Positions 41,880-56,400 of a DNA stretch of 64,000 bases are shown here, in pieces (within the stretch, counting starts at the first letter, position 1; every line of letters begins with the position of its first letter). Source of the stretch: Unio delphinus (taxonomy: Eukaryota; Mollusca; Bivalvia; Unionida; Unionidae); contig JAQISU010000036.1 in NCBI GenBank assembly GCA_029339505.1, positions 7,664,501-7,728,500 of the forward strand, read 5' to 3'. The translations under genes and the position numbers were made by a program. A model generated the notes under the pieces. That model worked only from the letters and a program-made list of their open reading frames with translations, was not told where the DNA came from and did not search any database.

Positions 41880-44529
41880 CTATGGACTACATGGAATGAA
41901 ATAAGAAAGAAACAACACAGATAGGCCTATAATTAGTGTTCAAAGAAAATAACATACAATGATCTGACATAACTTGCCTGGTTCCACCATTGTTTATGAC
42001 GTCGGCTGTACTGAAACACTAGAATTTCACATGGTGATCGCGTACAGTTTTTTCACTTTTAAAACCAACTATTTAATATGTACATAATTTGATTATGAAA
42101 GTATAAAGACGATACATGATTTACTGTATAAACGATATCAGTTTTTGTCTGTAAGCAAGTGCTTACATATACAACCCAGCTTTAAAACTAATAATCTAAC
42201 AAGGCTATAATCTTATATGTGGCATGAATTTATCACGATCCTAATGAATTCCAAGTTATGATAATATATCTCAAATGGTTAAGTAGATATGATGTGTAAA
42301 TAACATTTTCAAACATGGGTAGATAACCCTAATAGTATTAATCGGACTGCCATGTTTGATGAGGCCAACATTATTGTCCTGATCCAAATGCATAGGTTTC
42401 ATCAAGATATCTAAAGAGGTTCAGGAGATACTAACCGGAGACCAGTGTGATGGAGACATGGACTACAAAGTAGCAATCTGACAAAACCTAATTTGATATG
42501 GGACAAACACCATCACTTTTAAGAAATTTGAATCATTGATGACAGACAGACATGATACTGATTTGACTAATTGCTTAACAGGATATAATATGTAGTCACT
42601 AGGGCATCTCAATGGGTTCAGGAAATGTTAAATAAACAAAAGGGCAACAGATGGAGGCAAAAACTAAGACTCGGAATTAACATCTTGGAATCAAACTCTT
42701 CCCTTGTGCAAATGGTACGTAATCCCAGGATAGGCTATCTTGGAAATTCTTGATTGTCCCTTTAAAAATCTGTTTTCCCTGCAGAGTTTACGCATTTTCT
42801 GTTACTTTCTGCACATGACCTCAATATAGCTGTAATCAGACTGTCATCATCTTTCTTCATCTATAACTTTACACAATAACTGTAACTCACCATCAACATG
42901 CTAATGGAGAAATCCATAAATATCTAAACACATATTTAATATAAATGACATGAACATATAAAGTACATTCAAATTTTTTAAGATATATTTTAGTCCATCA
43001 GCGTTTTAGCTGTTAAACAAAACCGTATCCATATTTGTGTTTATCTGAATTTACACCATTACATTTCATGGCATTATTAACATGTGTTAATCCTGTGTCC
43101 AGTTAGCTCCAAACGTTTCATGAAGGAATTATGTTTGGACATTAAATCACAAACCAATGTACAATGCAACAACAGGCGACTAATTTGATTATGTGAACTT
43201 CCCATATTTGTTTAGCTTAAGTCAGCAAACATAAGTAACTGTCACATGCTCCAAAGTGAGTACCCATTTCTTAAACAGATCAATACAATGTTTAATACTT
43301 GTACTAAATCATTGGCATTTTGTATATCAAGTCATAGGTGAAAGAAACCGATGCCGTGCTATTGTCTTGACAAATGATGAATATTCCAAAATCTTGTTTA
43401 CTGAAGAATTCACTCTGAGGGACTGTTATTATGGACTGCGATTACTTAATCTGATAATGAATAGCTGACACAGTGGTGTAGTCTTTGTTAACAACAGGTA
43501 GCTATGGAATTATATAGAGATAACTCTGACTGTTGGTAAGACAATCCAAATATTTGTCCCTGAAAAATAGATAAAATTCCTTTTAAATATTTAATATGAT
43601 CTTATTTTAGTATGTGTATGCTGTTGTCCCAATGAGCTTACAAACTGGGAAAGAATGGTTCATCAGCATTTGTCCCAAACTCCCAGGCAATGAATTTTTT
43701 TGATCCGTATATTCAACCTCCAGCAATCGTGCTTAAGTGAAATCTAATACAAAAAGAAATGTTGTAGCAAAACGTTATTTCATGTGGACCCACAATTTTT
43801 AATGTTTTCCACTGTTAAATTTAAGGTTTGAGGCAAAAAGTGGCAATGAATCCCACCTTCGACAAAATTCTTGATTTCGTTGGTTATGTCTTTTGATCGA
43901 ATGGCCGAATAACGGCTAAATATATTATAAAATTCAAAAATCCATACTTTTTGTTTGAAGCTCCCAAGTACAGCTAAATATATTATAAAATCTAAAAATC
44001 TATAAAGCAGGTTAACGGCCGTAATTCTTTTCGTTAAAGTGTTTAACGCAATGACAAACATAATATTGTTTAAACATCTTTGATGATAACGCAATATGAA
44101 ACTTAATATTGTCTAAACATCTTTGATTAAAACGCAATACCAAACTTAATATTGTCTACAATCTTTGAAAATAACGCAGTACCAAACTTAATATTGTCTA
44201 AACATCTTTTAGGATAATACGTAATTATCTGCGACTCAATCTGGATTTAGCAATGGCTTTTCAAAAATAGACAATATGCGTTCTCCTGTAAAACCTTAAT
44301 GAATTGTTTAGAAAATATTTTTTTTGCAGGTTTTGTTGATTTTAATAATGACTTTGATATCGTAAGGAGAGTTGGATTATGGAATACATTGAACTCGATA
44401 GTCATGAAAGGGAAGTGTTTAATTTTTTTATAGGCATTTATAATGATATCAAATTATGTGTAACTTTCAAATAATGAATGTTCTGGGTTGTTTTCTCATA
44501 TGTAAAATGTGTAATCTAAATGGGATTTA
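41880..44529. other. Presumed intron or flank of GPD1, nothing recognised
   Basis: No further GPD1 exon seen. A ~68-bp phrase (AACGCAATA.CAAACTTAATATTGTCTA core) is repeated about four times at 44035-44215. Frames at 43256 and 43780 match nothing I know. Confidence 0.5.
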
Positions 44530-44865
44530 TTTTACACTATTATTCCCTTTATTCTTAAATAAACTAGAATATTGTTTATATTAGTAAATGGGTTAAGGGC
44601 ATGCGCTGAAAGTTCCAAGCATGCTGACCTTTCAAATATGTTAAATGTTATGTTGCTTTTATACACAGATGACATTATACTGATGACACCATATAATAAT
44701 ATTGACTTACAACAAACTCTTGATAGATTTGGTAGATATTGCGCTAACTGGAAACGTCTGCTAAACACAGAGAAAATACAAAATATCTTATTTGGTTCAG
44801 AGAAGAAGTATTCAATAAGTGTAAAGTAAGCAATGACGACATTAATTGTTTTAGCGAAATATATG
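44530..44865 (+). pseudogene. Non-LTR retrotransposon RT fragment
   Basis: A plus-strand frame carries L-L-Y-T-D-D-I-I-L-M-T-P, the RT catalytic box (usually YADD), followed by L-Q-Q-T-L-D-R-F and N-W-K-R-L-L-N-T-E-K. This is the palm region of a LINE different from the RTE copies. It is broken soon after. Its 3' part (from AGATATTGCGCTAACTGG) is copied at 45354, 48088 and 49859. Confidence 0.8.
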
Positions 44866-45085
44866 TACTTAGGTTTTCCATTTTCAAAATGCCTGAATAA
44901 TCTAGTATCCATAGTCAATAGAAGTTTGCATTTGCTTACCAAATCTTGATTTGTCTTTTAATTGTCTATTGAAATTATTCAACCAAACCATTGTACCAAA
45001 TTAAGTTATGCTTTTGATATTTGGATATTTATGAAATCTGGTAAAACAACTCATCTTTCTTTACTCAGAAGTATATTGAATATCA

Positions 45086-46260
45086 AAAATGTACTCCTTT
45101 AAACGGCATTCGAGGAATTTGTTCCATTCCCCTTAATTGTCAACATTAAAATGTACCCCTCTATATGTGGCATACGATGAAGTTGGTCCCTTCCCCTTAA
45201 TTTTCCACATTAAAATGAACCCCTATACATAGGTCATTCAACGAGTTTGTTCCATTCCCCTCAATCGTCAACAATAAAATATAACCCTCTATAAATGGAA
45301 TACGACGATATTGGTCCATTCCCCTTAAATGTCAACTATAAAATGTGCAACTGGAAAAATGTGGTTAACAAAGAGAAAATAAAAAATATCGTATTTGTTT
45401 CAGAGAAGAAGTATTCAATTAGACATTAATTGTTTTAGCGAAAATTAGACATTAATTGTTTTAGCGAAAATTATGTACTTAGATTTTCAATTCTCAAAAT
45501 GCCTGAATAATCTAGCATCCATCGTTAATGAAAGTATGAATTTGCTTACCAAATCTTGCTTTGTCTTCTAATTGTCAATTTAAATTATTCAACCAAACCA
45601 TTGTACCGATTTTAATGCATGCTTTTGAAATTTGGATATTTATGAAATCTGGTAGAGTAACTCATCTATTTTTCCTTAGAAGTATATTGAATATAAACTA
45701 TGTACCCCCTAAAGGGAGTACGAGGAATTTGTTCCATTTCCCTTAATTGTCAACATCAAAATGCACGCCTATATATCTGGCATGCGACGATTACCCTAAT
45801 TGTGAGCAATAAAATGTACCCCTCCATATATGGCAAATGATGAAGTTGGTCCCTTCCCCTTAATTGTCAACTTTTAAACGTAGCCGTATATATATGGCAT
45901 ACGACGAAGTTGGTCCATTCCCCATAATTGTAAACATTAAAATGAACCGCAATATATAGGGAATTGGATGAGTTTGTTCCATTCCCCTTAATTGTCAACA
46001 TTACAATGTACCCCACTATATGACATTCGACGAGTTTGTTCCATTCCCATTAATTGTCAACATTAAATTGTAACTATTGTTTTATGGTATGCTACGAGTT
46101 TGGTCAATTCCTCCTAATTGTGAACATTGAAATGAACCGCTCTATATATGGCATACGACGAGTTTGTTCCATTCTCCTTAATTGTCAACATTAAAATATA
46201 GCCCTCTATACATGGCATATGACGAGTTTGGTCTATCCACCTTAATTAACATTAAAAGTT
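45086..46260. repeat. 63-64-bp minisatellite probably derived from RT coding sequence
   Basis: The unit GGCATACGACGAGTTTGTTC + CATTCCCCTTAATTGTCAAC + ATTAAAATGTACCCCTCTAT repeats with deletions and many substitutions, interrupted by the RT fragments at 45354-45745. One unit translates as Y-x-E-F-V-P-F-P-L-I-V-N-I-K-M, the same residues that follow the RT C-terminal frame at 45730. A second block of the same unit is at 51325-51975. Confidence 0.85.
45354..45745 (+). pseudogene. RT fragments (palm/thumb remnants), partly duplicated
   Basis: 45370-45500 repeats the AGAGAAGAAGTATTCAAT to AATTGTTTTAGCGAAA segment of the first RT fragment. At 45561-45746 the frame reads LFNQTIVPILMHAFEIW and GRVTHLFFLRSILNI, the C-terminal RT region (in related LINEs P-I-L-x-Y-G-x-E-x-W). 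An earlier diverged copy lies at 44930-45110. Confidence 0.7.
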
Positions 46261-47629
46261 GCATGATATGATTGGATAAAACTGATCAGTAGTAATGAAG
46301 AAACATAACTTCTTGTATATAGTCTGTCTGATACAAACATGTTGGTGATAATGCGGGGGACAATATCTATTTGGCATCTCCCCCCAAAATGTGTAACAGT
46401 TTAATTAATATCAGAACTGGAAGTCACTGATATCCCGCTGAAACTGGTTGGTGAGCAAATGTTCCCTATAACAAAAGACATTACACACTTTGTCAGTCTC
46501 AAGGAATATGGGACAAATATCATCATCTTCTGTCAATTCTTTATTTTCACAATGAAAAACAAATATTTATACCTCATTTATACCCTTCTAGGACTAATTT
46601 TTAGAAATATAATCAATTAATGAAATGAGGCAACTTACGATTCTGAAAATAGTTGCAAGTTTTTCAATTGTGTCTCTAAAAGTTGTAAATCCGGATAAAA
46701 ATCGTTTAATGTCATCACATGCTATAAATTTAAGTTTTTATTTCCTTATTCACCTCTAAGATTGCAACCTTTACAACCTAAGTGTAATAAAATCTTGTCC
46801 CGTCAAGTGTTGTCTTACTAAAAAAAACGTTTTCATTTCTCGTGGCATCTTTGTTATTTACGCATACCTTTACCAGGATATAAAGTTTAAGTAAGCATGA
46901 TAAATTATTGTGGTTGTGAACGTTGTATCTCACTACTCATGCTCTGTAGCATTTGTCTTAACAGCTTGCCAGTAAAGGCTCGCTCCCAGTGATACGCTAT
47001 CGTCCCAGTAAAGACTCATTCCCAGTGATACGCTATCGTGCCAGTAAAGGCTCACTCCCAGTTATAAACTGTCGAAACAACACAAAAGTTGGTTGTCTGT
47101 CATAGGATATGCAAAATGCAATGGAATAAAATATTCACGTATAACACAACACTAACAATGTATACAAACAATTTCTTTATTCAGATTAAACAAAGGTTCA
47201 ATAAAGTATCCAACTGATACATAGGACGTATAGAAAGCAAACGTACAGTCATATTGGGAGTTAGGTTGAGATGGTATTGGGAATGGTTTTATTGGCAAAT
47301 AACTCCCTGTATTGAGACGGTGTATGACTGCATGCCAGGCCACCCTGTCCTCTTCCCACATTCTTGACCTGCCATAATAGATCGACTCCCAATCAAGAGA
47401 TACTCATCGGAGAATGATCGCTCTAAACCTTATGTGAGCTACAAACAATAGCATGTTAAATATGGATAAAATAATAAAATTCTACCTTGCAATAGTAACA
47501 TTCACGTATGCATACTAATGCGGGTATAATTTTACAACCCATCACGGAAGTGGATATGCTTTGTTAATCACCGTATGTGTCCAACTTACTCAACATTATT
47601 ACAGCGTTGCTTTAAATAGCTTATTCAGC

Positions 47630-47704
<75 letters not shown>

Positions 47705-50700
47705 GTGAACAATTCTATCTGTACGTTGAAACAAAATCTTTCTAAAGAAAAGTAAACTCCCGTATTACATAAGAGGTACGACCGATTATAATTTGGCATT
47801 TGGTTTATAACGTGTACTGGATAACCAAGACTTCTTTTGTCAGGTGAAGAAATTGCTGATTTACATGTGACATATTTTAAATCACATTACCAATCTTATT
47901 TCCAATATTTGTTTTTTTTAAAATCTGATTAGATTGTATATTATACTATAGTGAATTGTATGTTTGTTTAATATGCTAACAGTTTGTATTCCTTAAATGT
48001 ACCTCATCTATATATTTAGAGAGAATTTGTTTTATTTTCTGGGCCATACAATCTCGTGGACAGAAAACAAATTCTTCATTGATTTTGTAGATATTGCGCT
48101 ATCTGGAAACGTATGGTGAACACAGAATAAATATTAAATATCGTATTTGGTTCAGAGAAGAAGTATTCAAAAATATAAAGTATGCAATGACGACATTAAT
48201 TGTTTTAGCGAAGATTGCTGAATCCGGTTGGCGAGCTAATGTTCCTTATAACGAAAGACATTACGCACTTTATCAGTCTCAAACAATCGAAAGACACTGC
48301 ATACATTGTCAGTCTCAAGGAATATGTTACGAATATCATTATCTTTAGTCAAGGTTTTTTTTGTCACGATGAAAAAAAAAACATTTTTACCTCATCTATA
48401 CTCTTCTAGGACTAATGCTTAGAAAAATAATCAATTAATGAAATCAGGCAACTTACGATTCTATAAATAGTTGCCGAGTTCTCAATTGTGTCTCTAAAGG
48501 TTGTAAACCCGGATAAAAATCGTTTAATGACATCACACGTGATAAATTTAGATTTTGCTCTTCCTTTTTCACCTTTATGATTGCAATCTTTACAACCAGA
48601 GTGTAATAAAATCTTGTCCTGTCTTCTTTTTTCTTAAAATAAAAAACAACAATTTCATGGCGCTTGACATCTATAAGTTAATCACGTACACCTTAACGAG
48701 GATATAAAGTTTAAGTACTCATGAGAAATTAATGTGTTATACGACGTTGTATCTCACTACTCATGCTCTGTAGGATTTGTCTTAACAGCCTGCCAGTAAA
48801 GGCTCACTCCAGTGATACGCTATCGTCCCAGTAAAGACTAACTCCCAGTGATACGCTATTGTGCCAGTAAAGACTCACTCCCAGTTATAAGCTATAGAGA
48901 CAAAACAAAAGTAGGCTGTCTTTTATACGATATGCACCAAGCAAATGAATACAATATTCATGTATAGCACAACGCTAACATACTATACATACAAGTACTT
49001 TATGCAGATTATGCGATGGTTTATTAATGTATCCGACTGATACATATGAAATATATAAAGCAAAAGTACAACCATATAGGGAGTATGGGTGGGATGGTAT
49101 TGGGAATGGTTTCATTGGCAGATAACTCTCAGTATGGCGACGGTGTATGCCTGCATGCCAGGCCACACTGTCCTCTGCTCACATCCTTGACCTGCCAGAA
49201 TAGATCCACTACCCAACGTAGAGTTATTCATCGGAGAATGGTCGCTCTAAACTTTCTGTGATCTACACACAATAGCATGTTAATAATGGATAAAAACATA
49301 ACATTCTAACGTACATAAGTAACATTAACGTACGCATACTAATGCTAGAGTAATATTACAACCCATCAAGAAAGTGGATATGCTTTGTTAATCACCGTAT
49401 GTGTCCATCATTCTCAACATTGAGACAGCATTCCTTTAATTGCTTATTCACCTTAATTATGTAACAGAGTATACCCACTTTCAAATTGTATCTGTGCGTT
49501 GAATCAAAATCTTTTTAAAAATTGTAAACTCCCGTATTACATAAGTGGTACGACCAATTATAATTTGGCATTTGGTTTATAACGTGTACTAGATAACCAA
49601 TACTTCTTTTGTCAGGTGAAGAAATTGCTGATTTACATGTGACATATTTTAAATCACATTACCAATCTTATTTCCAATATTATTTTATTTTAAAATCTGA
49701 TTAGATTGTATAATATACTATAGTGAATTGTACATTTGTTTAATATGCTAACATTGTGTATTCCATAAATGTACCTCATCCATATATTTAGAGAGAATTT
49801 GTTTTATTTTCTGGGCCATACAATCTTGTGGACAGAAAACAAATTCTTCATCGATTTTGTAGATATTGCGCTATCTGGAAACGTATGGTGAACACATAAT
49901 AAATATTAAATATCGTATTTGGTTCAGTGAAGAAGTATTCAAACATATAAAGTATACAATGACGACATTAATTGTTTTAGCGAAGATTGCTGAATCTGGT
50001 TGGTGAGCTAATGTTTCTTATAACGAAAGATATAACACACTTTATCAGTCTCAAACAATCGAAAGACACTGCATACATTGTCAGTATCAAGGAATATGTT
50101 ACGAATATAATTATCTTTAGTTAAGGTGCTTTTGTCACGATGAAAAAGAAACATTTTTACCTCATTTATACTCTTCTAGGACTAATGCTTAGAAATATAA
50201 TTAATTAATGAAATCGGGCAACTTACGATTCTAGAAATAGTTGCAGAGTTCTCAAGTGTGTCTCTAAAGGTTGTAAACCCGGATAAAAATCGTTTATTGA
50301 CATCACACGAGATAAATTTAAATGTTGCTCTTCCTTATTCACCTCTAAGATTGCAATCTTTACAACCTTAGTGTAATAAAATCTTGTCCTGTCTTGTTTT
50401 TTTCTTAAAATAAAAAACAACAATTTCATGGCGCTTGACATCTATAAGCTAATCACGTACACCTTAACGAGGATATAAAGTTTAAGTACTCATGAGAAAT
50501 TAATGTGTTATACGACGTTGTATCTCACTACTCATGCTCTGCAGGATTTGTCTTAACAGCCTGCCAGTAAAGGCTCGCTCCAGTGATACGCTATCGTCCC
50601 AGTAAAGACTAACTCCCAGTGATACGCTATTGTGCCAGTAAAGACTCACTCCCAGTTATAAGCTATAGAGACAAAACAAAAGTAGGCTGTCTGTTATACG

Positions 50701-51310
50701 ATATGCACCAAGCAAATGAATACAATATTAATGTATAGCACAACGCTAACATACTATACATACAAGTACTTTATGCAGATTATGCGATGGTTTATTAATG
50801 TATCCGACTGATACATATGAAATATATAAAGCAAAAGTACAACCATATAGGGAGTATGGGTGGGATGGTATTGGGAATGGTTTCATTGGCAGATAACTCT
50901 CAGTATGGCGACGGTGTATGCCTGCATGCCAGGCCACACTGTCCTCTGCTCACATCCTTGACCTGCCAGAATAGATCCACTACCCAACGTAGAGATATTC
51001 ATCAGAGAATGGTCGCTCTAAACTTTCTGTGATCTACACACAATAGCATGTTAATAATGGATAAAATCATCAAATTCTAACGTACATAAGTAACATTCAC
51101 GTACACATACTAATGATAGAGTAATATTACAACCCATCAGGAAAGTGGATATGCTTTGTTAATCACCGTATGTGTCCATCATTCTCAACATTGAGACAGC
51201 ATTGCTTTAAATTGCTTATTCACCTTACTTATATAACAGAGTATATCCACTTTCAAATTCTATATGTACGTTGAAACAAAATCTTTTTAAAGCTTGTAAA
51301 CTATACGTAA
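46261..51310. repeat. ~1.77-kb unit present three times in tandem
   Basis: Copies run about 46261-48060 (most diverged, with an (AT)n at 47637-47701), 48061-49830 and 49831-51310. Corresponding points are shifted by about 1,823 bp (copy 1 to 2) and 1,771 bp (copy 2 to 3); for example the same minus-strand frame (A-W-H-A-x-I-H-R) is at 47152, 48975 and 50746. Copies 2 and 3 are nearly identical. Each has a nested ~34-bp repeat (CCAGTAAAGACTCACTCCCA core) and an RT-derived 120-bp piece at the start. No intact gene. Confidence 0.88.
47637..47701. repeat. (AT)n microsatellite inside copy 1 of the 1.77-kb unit
   Basis: A pure TA run absent from copies 2 and 3. It accounts for most of the longer first spacing. 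Confidence 0.95.
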
Positions 51311-51324
51311 AAATAAAAATAGTA

Positions 51325-51975
51325 AAGTATACGAGGAATTTGGTCCATTGTCCCTAATTGTCAACATTTTAATGTACCCCTCTATATATGGCATACGACG
51401 ACTTTGTTCCATTACCCTAATTGTCAGCGGTAAAAAGTACCCCTCTACATTGCATACGACGAATTTGGGTCATTTCCCTTAATTGTCAAATTTGAAATGT
51501 ACCCCTCTATATATGGCATACGATGAAGTTGGTTCATTTTTCTCAATAGCCAACATTAAAATGTGAGCCTGTATATAGGGAATATGACGAGTATTTTTCC
51601 ATTCCCTTTAATTAACATTAAAATGTAAGCCCTCTATATGGTATACGACGAGTTTGTTCAATTCCTCTTCAGTGTCAACATTTAAATGTGTCCCTGTAAA
51701 AGGCATATGACGAATTTGTTCCACCATTAATTGTCGGCGTTAAAATATACCCGTCTATATATGGCATACAAACAGTTTGTTCTATTCCCCTCAATTGTCA
51801 ACATTAAAATGTACCGCTCTTTGTGGCAACCACAAGTTTGTTCAGTTCCCCATAATTGTCAACATTAAAATGTACCGCTCTATATATGGTATACTAAGAG
51901 TTTGTTCCATATTCCTTTATTGTCAAAATTAAAATGTACCATCTATATATGGCATACGACGAGTTTTTTCAATTC
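51325..51975. repeat. 63-64-bp minisatellite, second block
   Basis: About ten diverged copies of the unit seen at 45086-46260 (ATATATGGCATACGACGAGT, then TTAATTGTCAACATTAAAAT), on the far side of the 1.77-kb triplication. Confidence 0.85.
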
Positions 51976-52525
51976 CCTTGTTTGATAACCGAGTGGTGGC
52001 GTCTCAAATTTTCTGTTAGTAGTATGTCCGTTTTAAAATGAACTATTTGGCTACTTCTTAAAGTGTTGCCAACGTTGTAAAAATCTTGTTCAAAACGTTG
52101 TGCAGTATCATCAACATTCTGTGGTGGTATATTACTTACATAAACTAATCGTCTAATACTCTACAAATTAGGTTGATATAGGTTTCTATAAATAACCGAT
52201 ATAAATCTTTCACGCAATAGGTTTGGACGAAATACTACCCCATGTTACACAAGAAACTTGCAGGTATGGTATTTAAAGTACAAGTAAGCTTGCTAATGAC
52301 AGTCACTTCAACATATGACAGTGATGACACATTTTGTTCTTAACCAATGCTTTAAGTTTTCAATAGAAGCCTTACACTACACTATAGTATAGGATATTAA
52401 TACGGTCTGAAATGATGAACCACATCGTGTTACTGCATTAAAACAGAAAAATTCTTCGAGTCAACTCATTATTCCGATAGCAAACTCTTTAAAGGAAAAT
52501 GATTTTTCTTGGACCGATCATCTAA
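51976..52525. other. Unassigned sequence
   Basis: No coding or repeat signal recognised. Confidence 0.5.
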
Positions 52526-52529
52526 ACAA

Positions 52530-53150
52530 AATTTTGATTCTATTGATAATATTGATTATATTGAAAATATTGATTGCATTGACAATATTGATACCATTGA
52601 TAATATTGATTATGTTAATAATATTGATTGCATTGACAATATTGATTATATGGATACTATTGATTCTATTGATAATATTCATTACATTGACAATATTGAT
52701 ACTATTGATAATATTGATACTATTGATAATATTGATTACATTGACAAGATTAATAATATTGATAATATTGATTCTATTGATAATATTGATTACATTGACA
52801 ATATTGATTCTATTGACAATATTGATTACATTGACAATATCGATTCTATTGATAAGATTGATTGCATTGACAATATTGATTCTATCGATAATATTGATTG
52901 CATTTACAATATTGATTCTATTGATAATATTAATTGCATATATTATTTGATTTATTGATAATATTGATTATATTGATACTATTCATTGGATTGACAATAT
53001 TGATTCTATTGATAATATTGATTGCATTGACAATATTGATACTATTGATAATATTGATTACATTGACATTATTGAGAATATTGATTATATTGATAATATT
53101 GATTATTTTGATTACATTTATAATATTGATTATATTGTTAATATAGTCCA
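52530..53150. repeat. 18-bp-based minisatellite (ATTGATAATATTGATTAC)
   Basis: Multiples of nine bases (ATTGATAAT, ATTGATTAC, ATTGACAAT) repeat for 620 bp. The frames rich in I-D-N-I-D-Y on the plus strand and I-N-I-I-N on the minus strand are consequences of the period. Confidence 0.95.
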
Positions 53151-53424
53151 CATTATAATCATATATTAGTCCTTGTTTTAAAAGTCGAAGTTGTTACGTT
53201 TTCTTTACAATAAAATAATTAGTTGCCAAGGATTGAGCTGTAAGCGGGAACCTGAATAAGAAACGATATATATATCAAATTTCAATGTTTACCTGGGACC
53301 TCATTTCCAATTTGTTCGGGCGGGGGGTAGGGAAAAACACATGAAAAACTTGGTAAATGTTGGTATATAGGCTACATCAATTTTGCAGAACGTGCAAATT
53401 TAGGGCGTGGCGGTGGGGGAAATG
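53151..53424. other. Short unique stretch between two satellites
   Basis: Nothing recognised. Confidence 0.5.
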
Positions 53425-56400
53425 ACTAAGCAATATTTGACAGGATGGGAAAGCATTTATTGTGTGTTCGTTGACAAAGCAATAAGTGACGGTATGGGAA
53501 AGCATGACTTAACAGTATAGGAAAGCATAGCTTGTGTGTTGATTGACAAAACAATAATTGACAGTATGGGAAGGCTTGGCTTGACAGTATAGGAAAGCAT
53601 GGCTTGTGCATTGATTGACTCAACAATATTTACTAGTATAGGAAAGTATGGCTTGACAATATTGGAAAGCATTTCTGGTGTGTTAATTGACTAAACAATA
53701 TATGATAGAATAGGAAAGCATGGCTTGACAGTATGCGAAAGCATTTTGGTGTGTTAATTGAATAAACAATAATTGACAGTATATGAACGAATTGCTTGTG
53801 TGTTGATTGACAGACCAATAATTGACAGTATGGAAAGGCTTGAAATGACAGTATAAGAAAGCGTGGCTTGTGCGTTGATTGACTAAACAATGATTGACAG
53901 TATGGAACAGCATTTATTGTGCGGTTATTGACAAAACAATAACTGACAGTATAGGAAAGAAGTACTTATGTTTTGATTGACTAAATAATAATTGACAGTA
54001 TGGGAAGGCTTGGCTTGACAGTATAGGAAAGCATGGCTTGTGCGTTAATTTACTCAACAATATTTACTAGTATAGGAAAGCATGGCTTGACAATATAGGA
54101 AAGCATTTCTGGTGTGTTAATTGACTAAACAATAATTGATAGAATAGAAAAGCATGGCTTGACAGTATGGGAAAGCATTTCTGGTGTATTAATTGCATAA
54201 ACAATAATTGACAGTGTATGAACGAATTGCTTGTGTGTTGACAGACTAATTATTGCCAGTATGGGAAGGCTTGGCATGACAGTATAAGAAAGTGTGGCTT
54301 GTGCGTTGATTGACTAAACAATGATTGACATTATGGAAAAGCATTTATTGTGTGTTTAGTGACAAAACAATAACTGACAGTATAGGAAAGCATGATTTGT
54401 GTGTTGATTGACTAAACAATAATGGACAGCATGGTAAAGCATTTCTAGTGTTTTGATTGACAAAACAATAATTGATAGTATGGGAAAGCATGGCTCGTGT
54501 GTTGACTGGCTAAAGAATATTTGACAGTATAGGAAAGCATGACTTGTGGGTTGATTGACTAAAGAATATTTGACAGTATGGGAAAGCATGACCTGTGTGT
54601 TGCTGGACAAAACAATAATATAATTGACAGGATGGCAAAGCACAGTTTGTGTATTTAATGACTAAACAATAACTGACAGGTATTGGAAAACATTTTTTGT
54701 GTGTTGATTGACTAAATAATAATTGACAGTATGGGAAACATTTCCTGTGTGTTGATTGAGTAAACAATATTTGACAGTTCGGGAAAGCAAGACTTGACAG
54801 AATAGGAAAGAGTGGCTTGCGCGTTGATTGACTAAACAATATATGACAGTATGGGAAAGCATGAATTGACCGTATATAAACGCATGGCTTGGGTGTTGAC
54901 TGACTAAACAATAATTGTCATTATAAGAAAGCATGGCATGTGTGTTTGTTTACAAAACAATAATTGACACTATGGGAAAGCATGGTTTGACAGTATAGAA
55001 AAACATGGGTTGTGTGTTGATTAACGGAAAAATATTTGACTCTATAGGAAAGTATGGCTTCTGTGTTGATTGACAAAACAATAATTGACTCGATAGGAAA
55101 GCACAGCTTGTATTTTGATTGACTAAACAATAATTGACAGTATGGGAAAGCATGACTTGAGTGTTGATTGACTAAACAATATTTGACAGTATGGTAAAGC
55201 ATGGCTTGTGTGTTGATTGACTAAAGAATATTTGACAGTATAGGAAATCGTAATTTGCGTATTTATTGACTAAAGAATATTTGACAGTACGTTAAAGCCA
55301 GGTTTCCGTGTTGATTGACTAAACAATAATTCAAAGTATGGGAAAGCACAGCTTGAGTGTTGATTGGCTAAATGATGATTGACAGTATGGAAAAGCATTT
55401 ATTGTGTGTTAATTGATTAAACAATAATTGACAGTATGGGAAAGCGTTTCTTTTGCGCTGATTGATAAAACAATAATTGACTTTATGGAAAGCATGACTT
55501 GTGTGTTGATTGACAAATCAATAATTGACAGTAGGGGGAAGCATGGATTGTGTATTGACTCACAAAACAAACAGTGACAGGATGGAAAGCAAGGATTGTG
55601 CGTTGATTGACAAAACACTAACTGACAGTATAGGAAAACATGATTTGTGTGTTGATTGACTAATAAATAATTGACAGCATGGTACGGCATTTCTTCTGTG
55701 TTGATTGACTAAACAATATTTGACAGTATGTGAAAGCATTACTTGTGTGTTTATTGACAACAGAATAATTGACAGTCTGGGAAATCATGGCTTCTGTGTT
55801 GATTGACTAAACAATAATCGACAGTATGGGAGACCATTTCTTGTGTATTGATTGACTAAACAATAATTGACAGTATAGGAAAGCATTTCCTGTGTGTGGA
55901 TTGAGTAAACAATAATTGACAGTATGTAAGGTTTGGTTTGACAGTTTAGGAATGATGGCTTCTTCGTTGTAGGATTAAACAATATTTGAAAGTAAAGGAA
56001 AGCATGGCTTGACAATATGGTAAAGTATTTCTGGTGTGTTAATTGCCTAAACAATGATTGACAGTATAGGAAAGCACAGCTTGAATATTGATTGACAAAA
56101 CAATAATTGACAGTATGGGAAAGCATGGCTTGTGTGTTGATTGACTAAACAATAATTGGCATTATGTGAAGGCTTGGCTTGACAGTATAGGAAAGCATGG
56201 CTTGTGCGTTGATTGACTAAACAATATTTGAAAGTATAGGAAAGGATGGCTTGACAAGATGGGAAAGCATTTCTGGTGTGTTAAGTGACTAAACAATAAT
56301 TGACAAAATGGAAAAGCATAGCTTTACAGTATGGGAAAGCATTTATGGTGTGTTATTTGAGTAAACAATAATTGACAGCATAGGAAAGAACGTCTTGACA

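Noticed and set aside
52509..52958. 149-codon ORF of D-N-I-D-Y-I repeats
   Set aside because: A nine-base-multiple satellite, open in more than one frame and on both strands.
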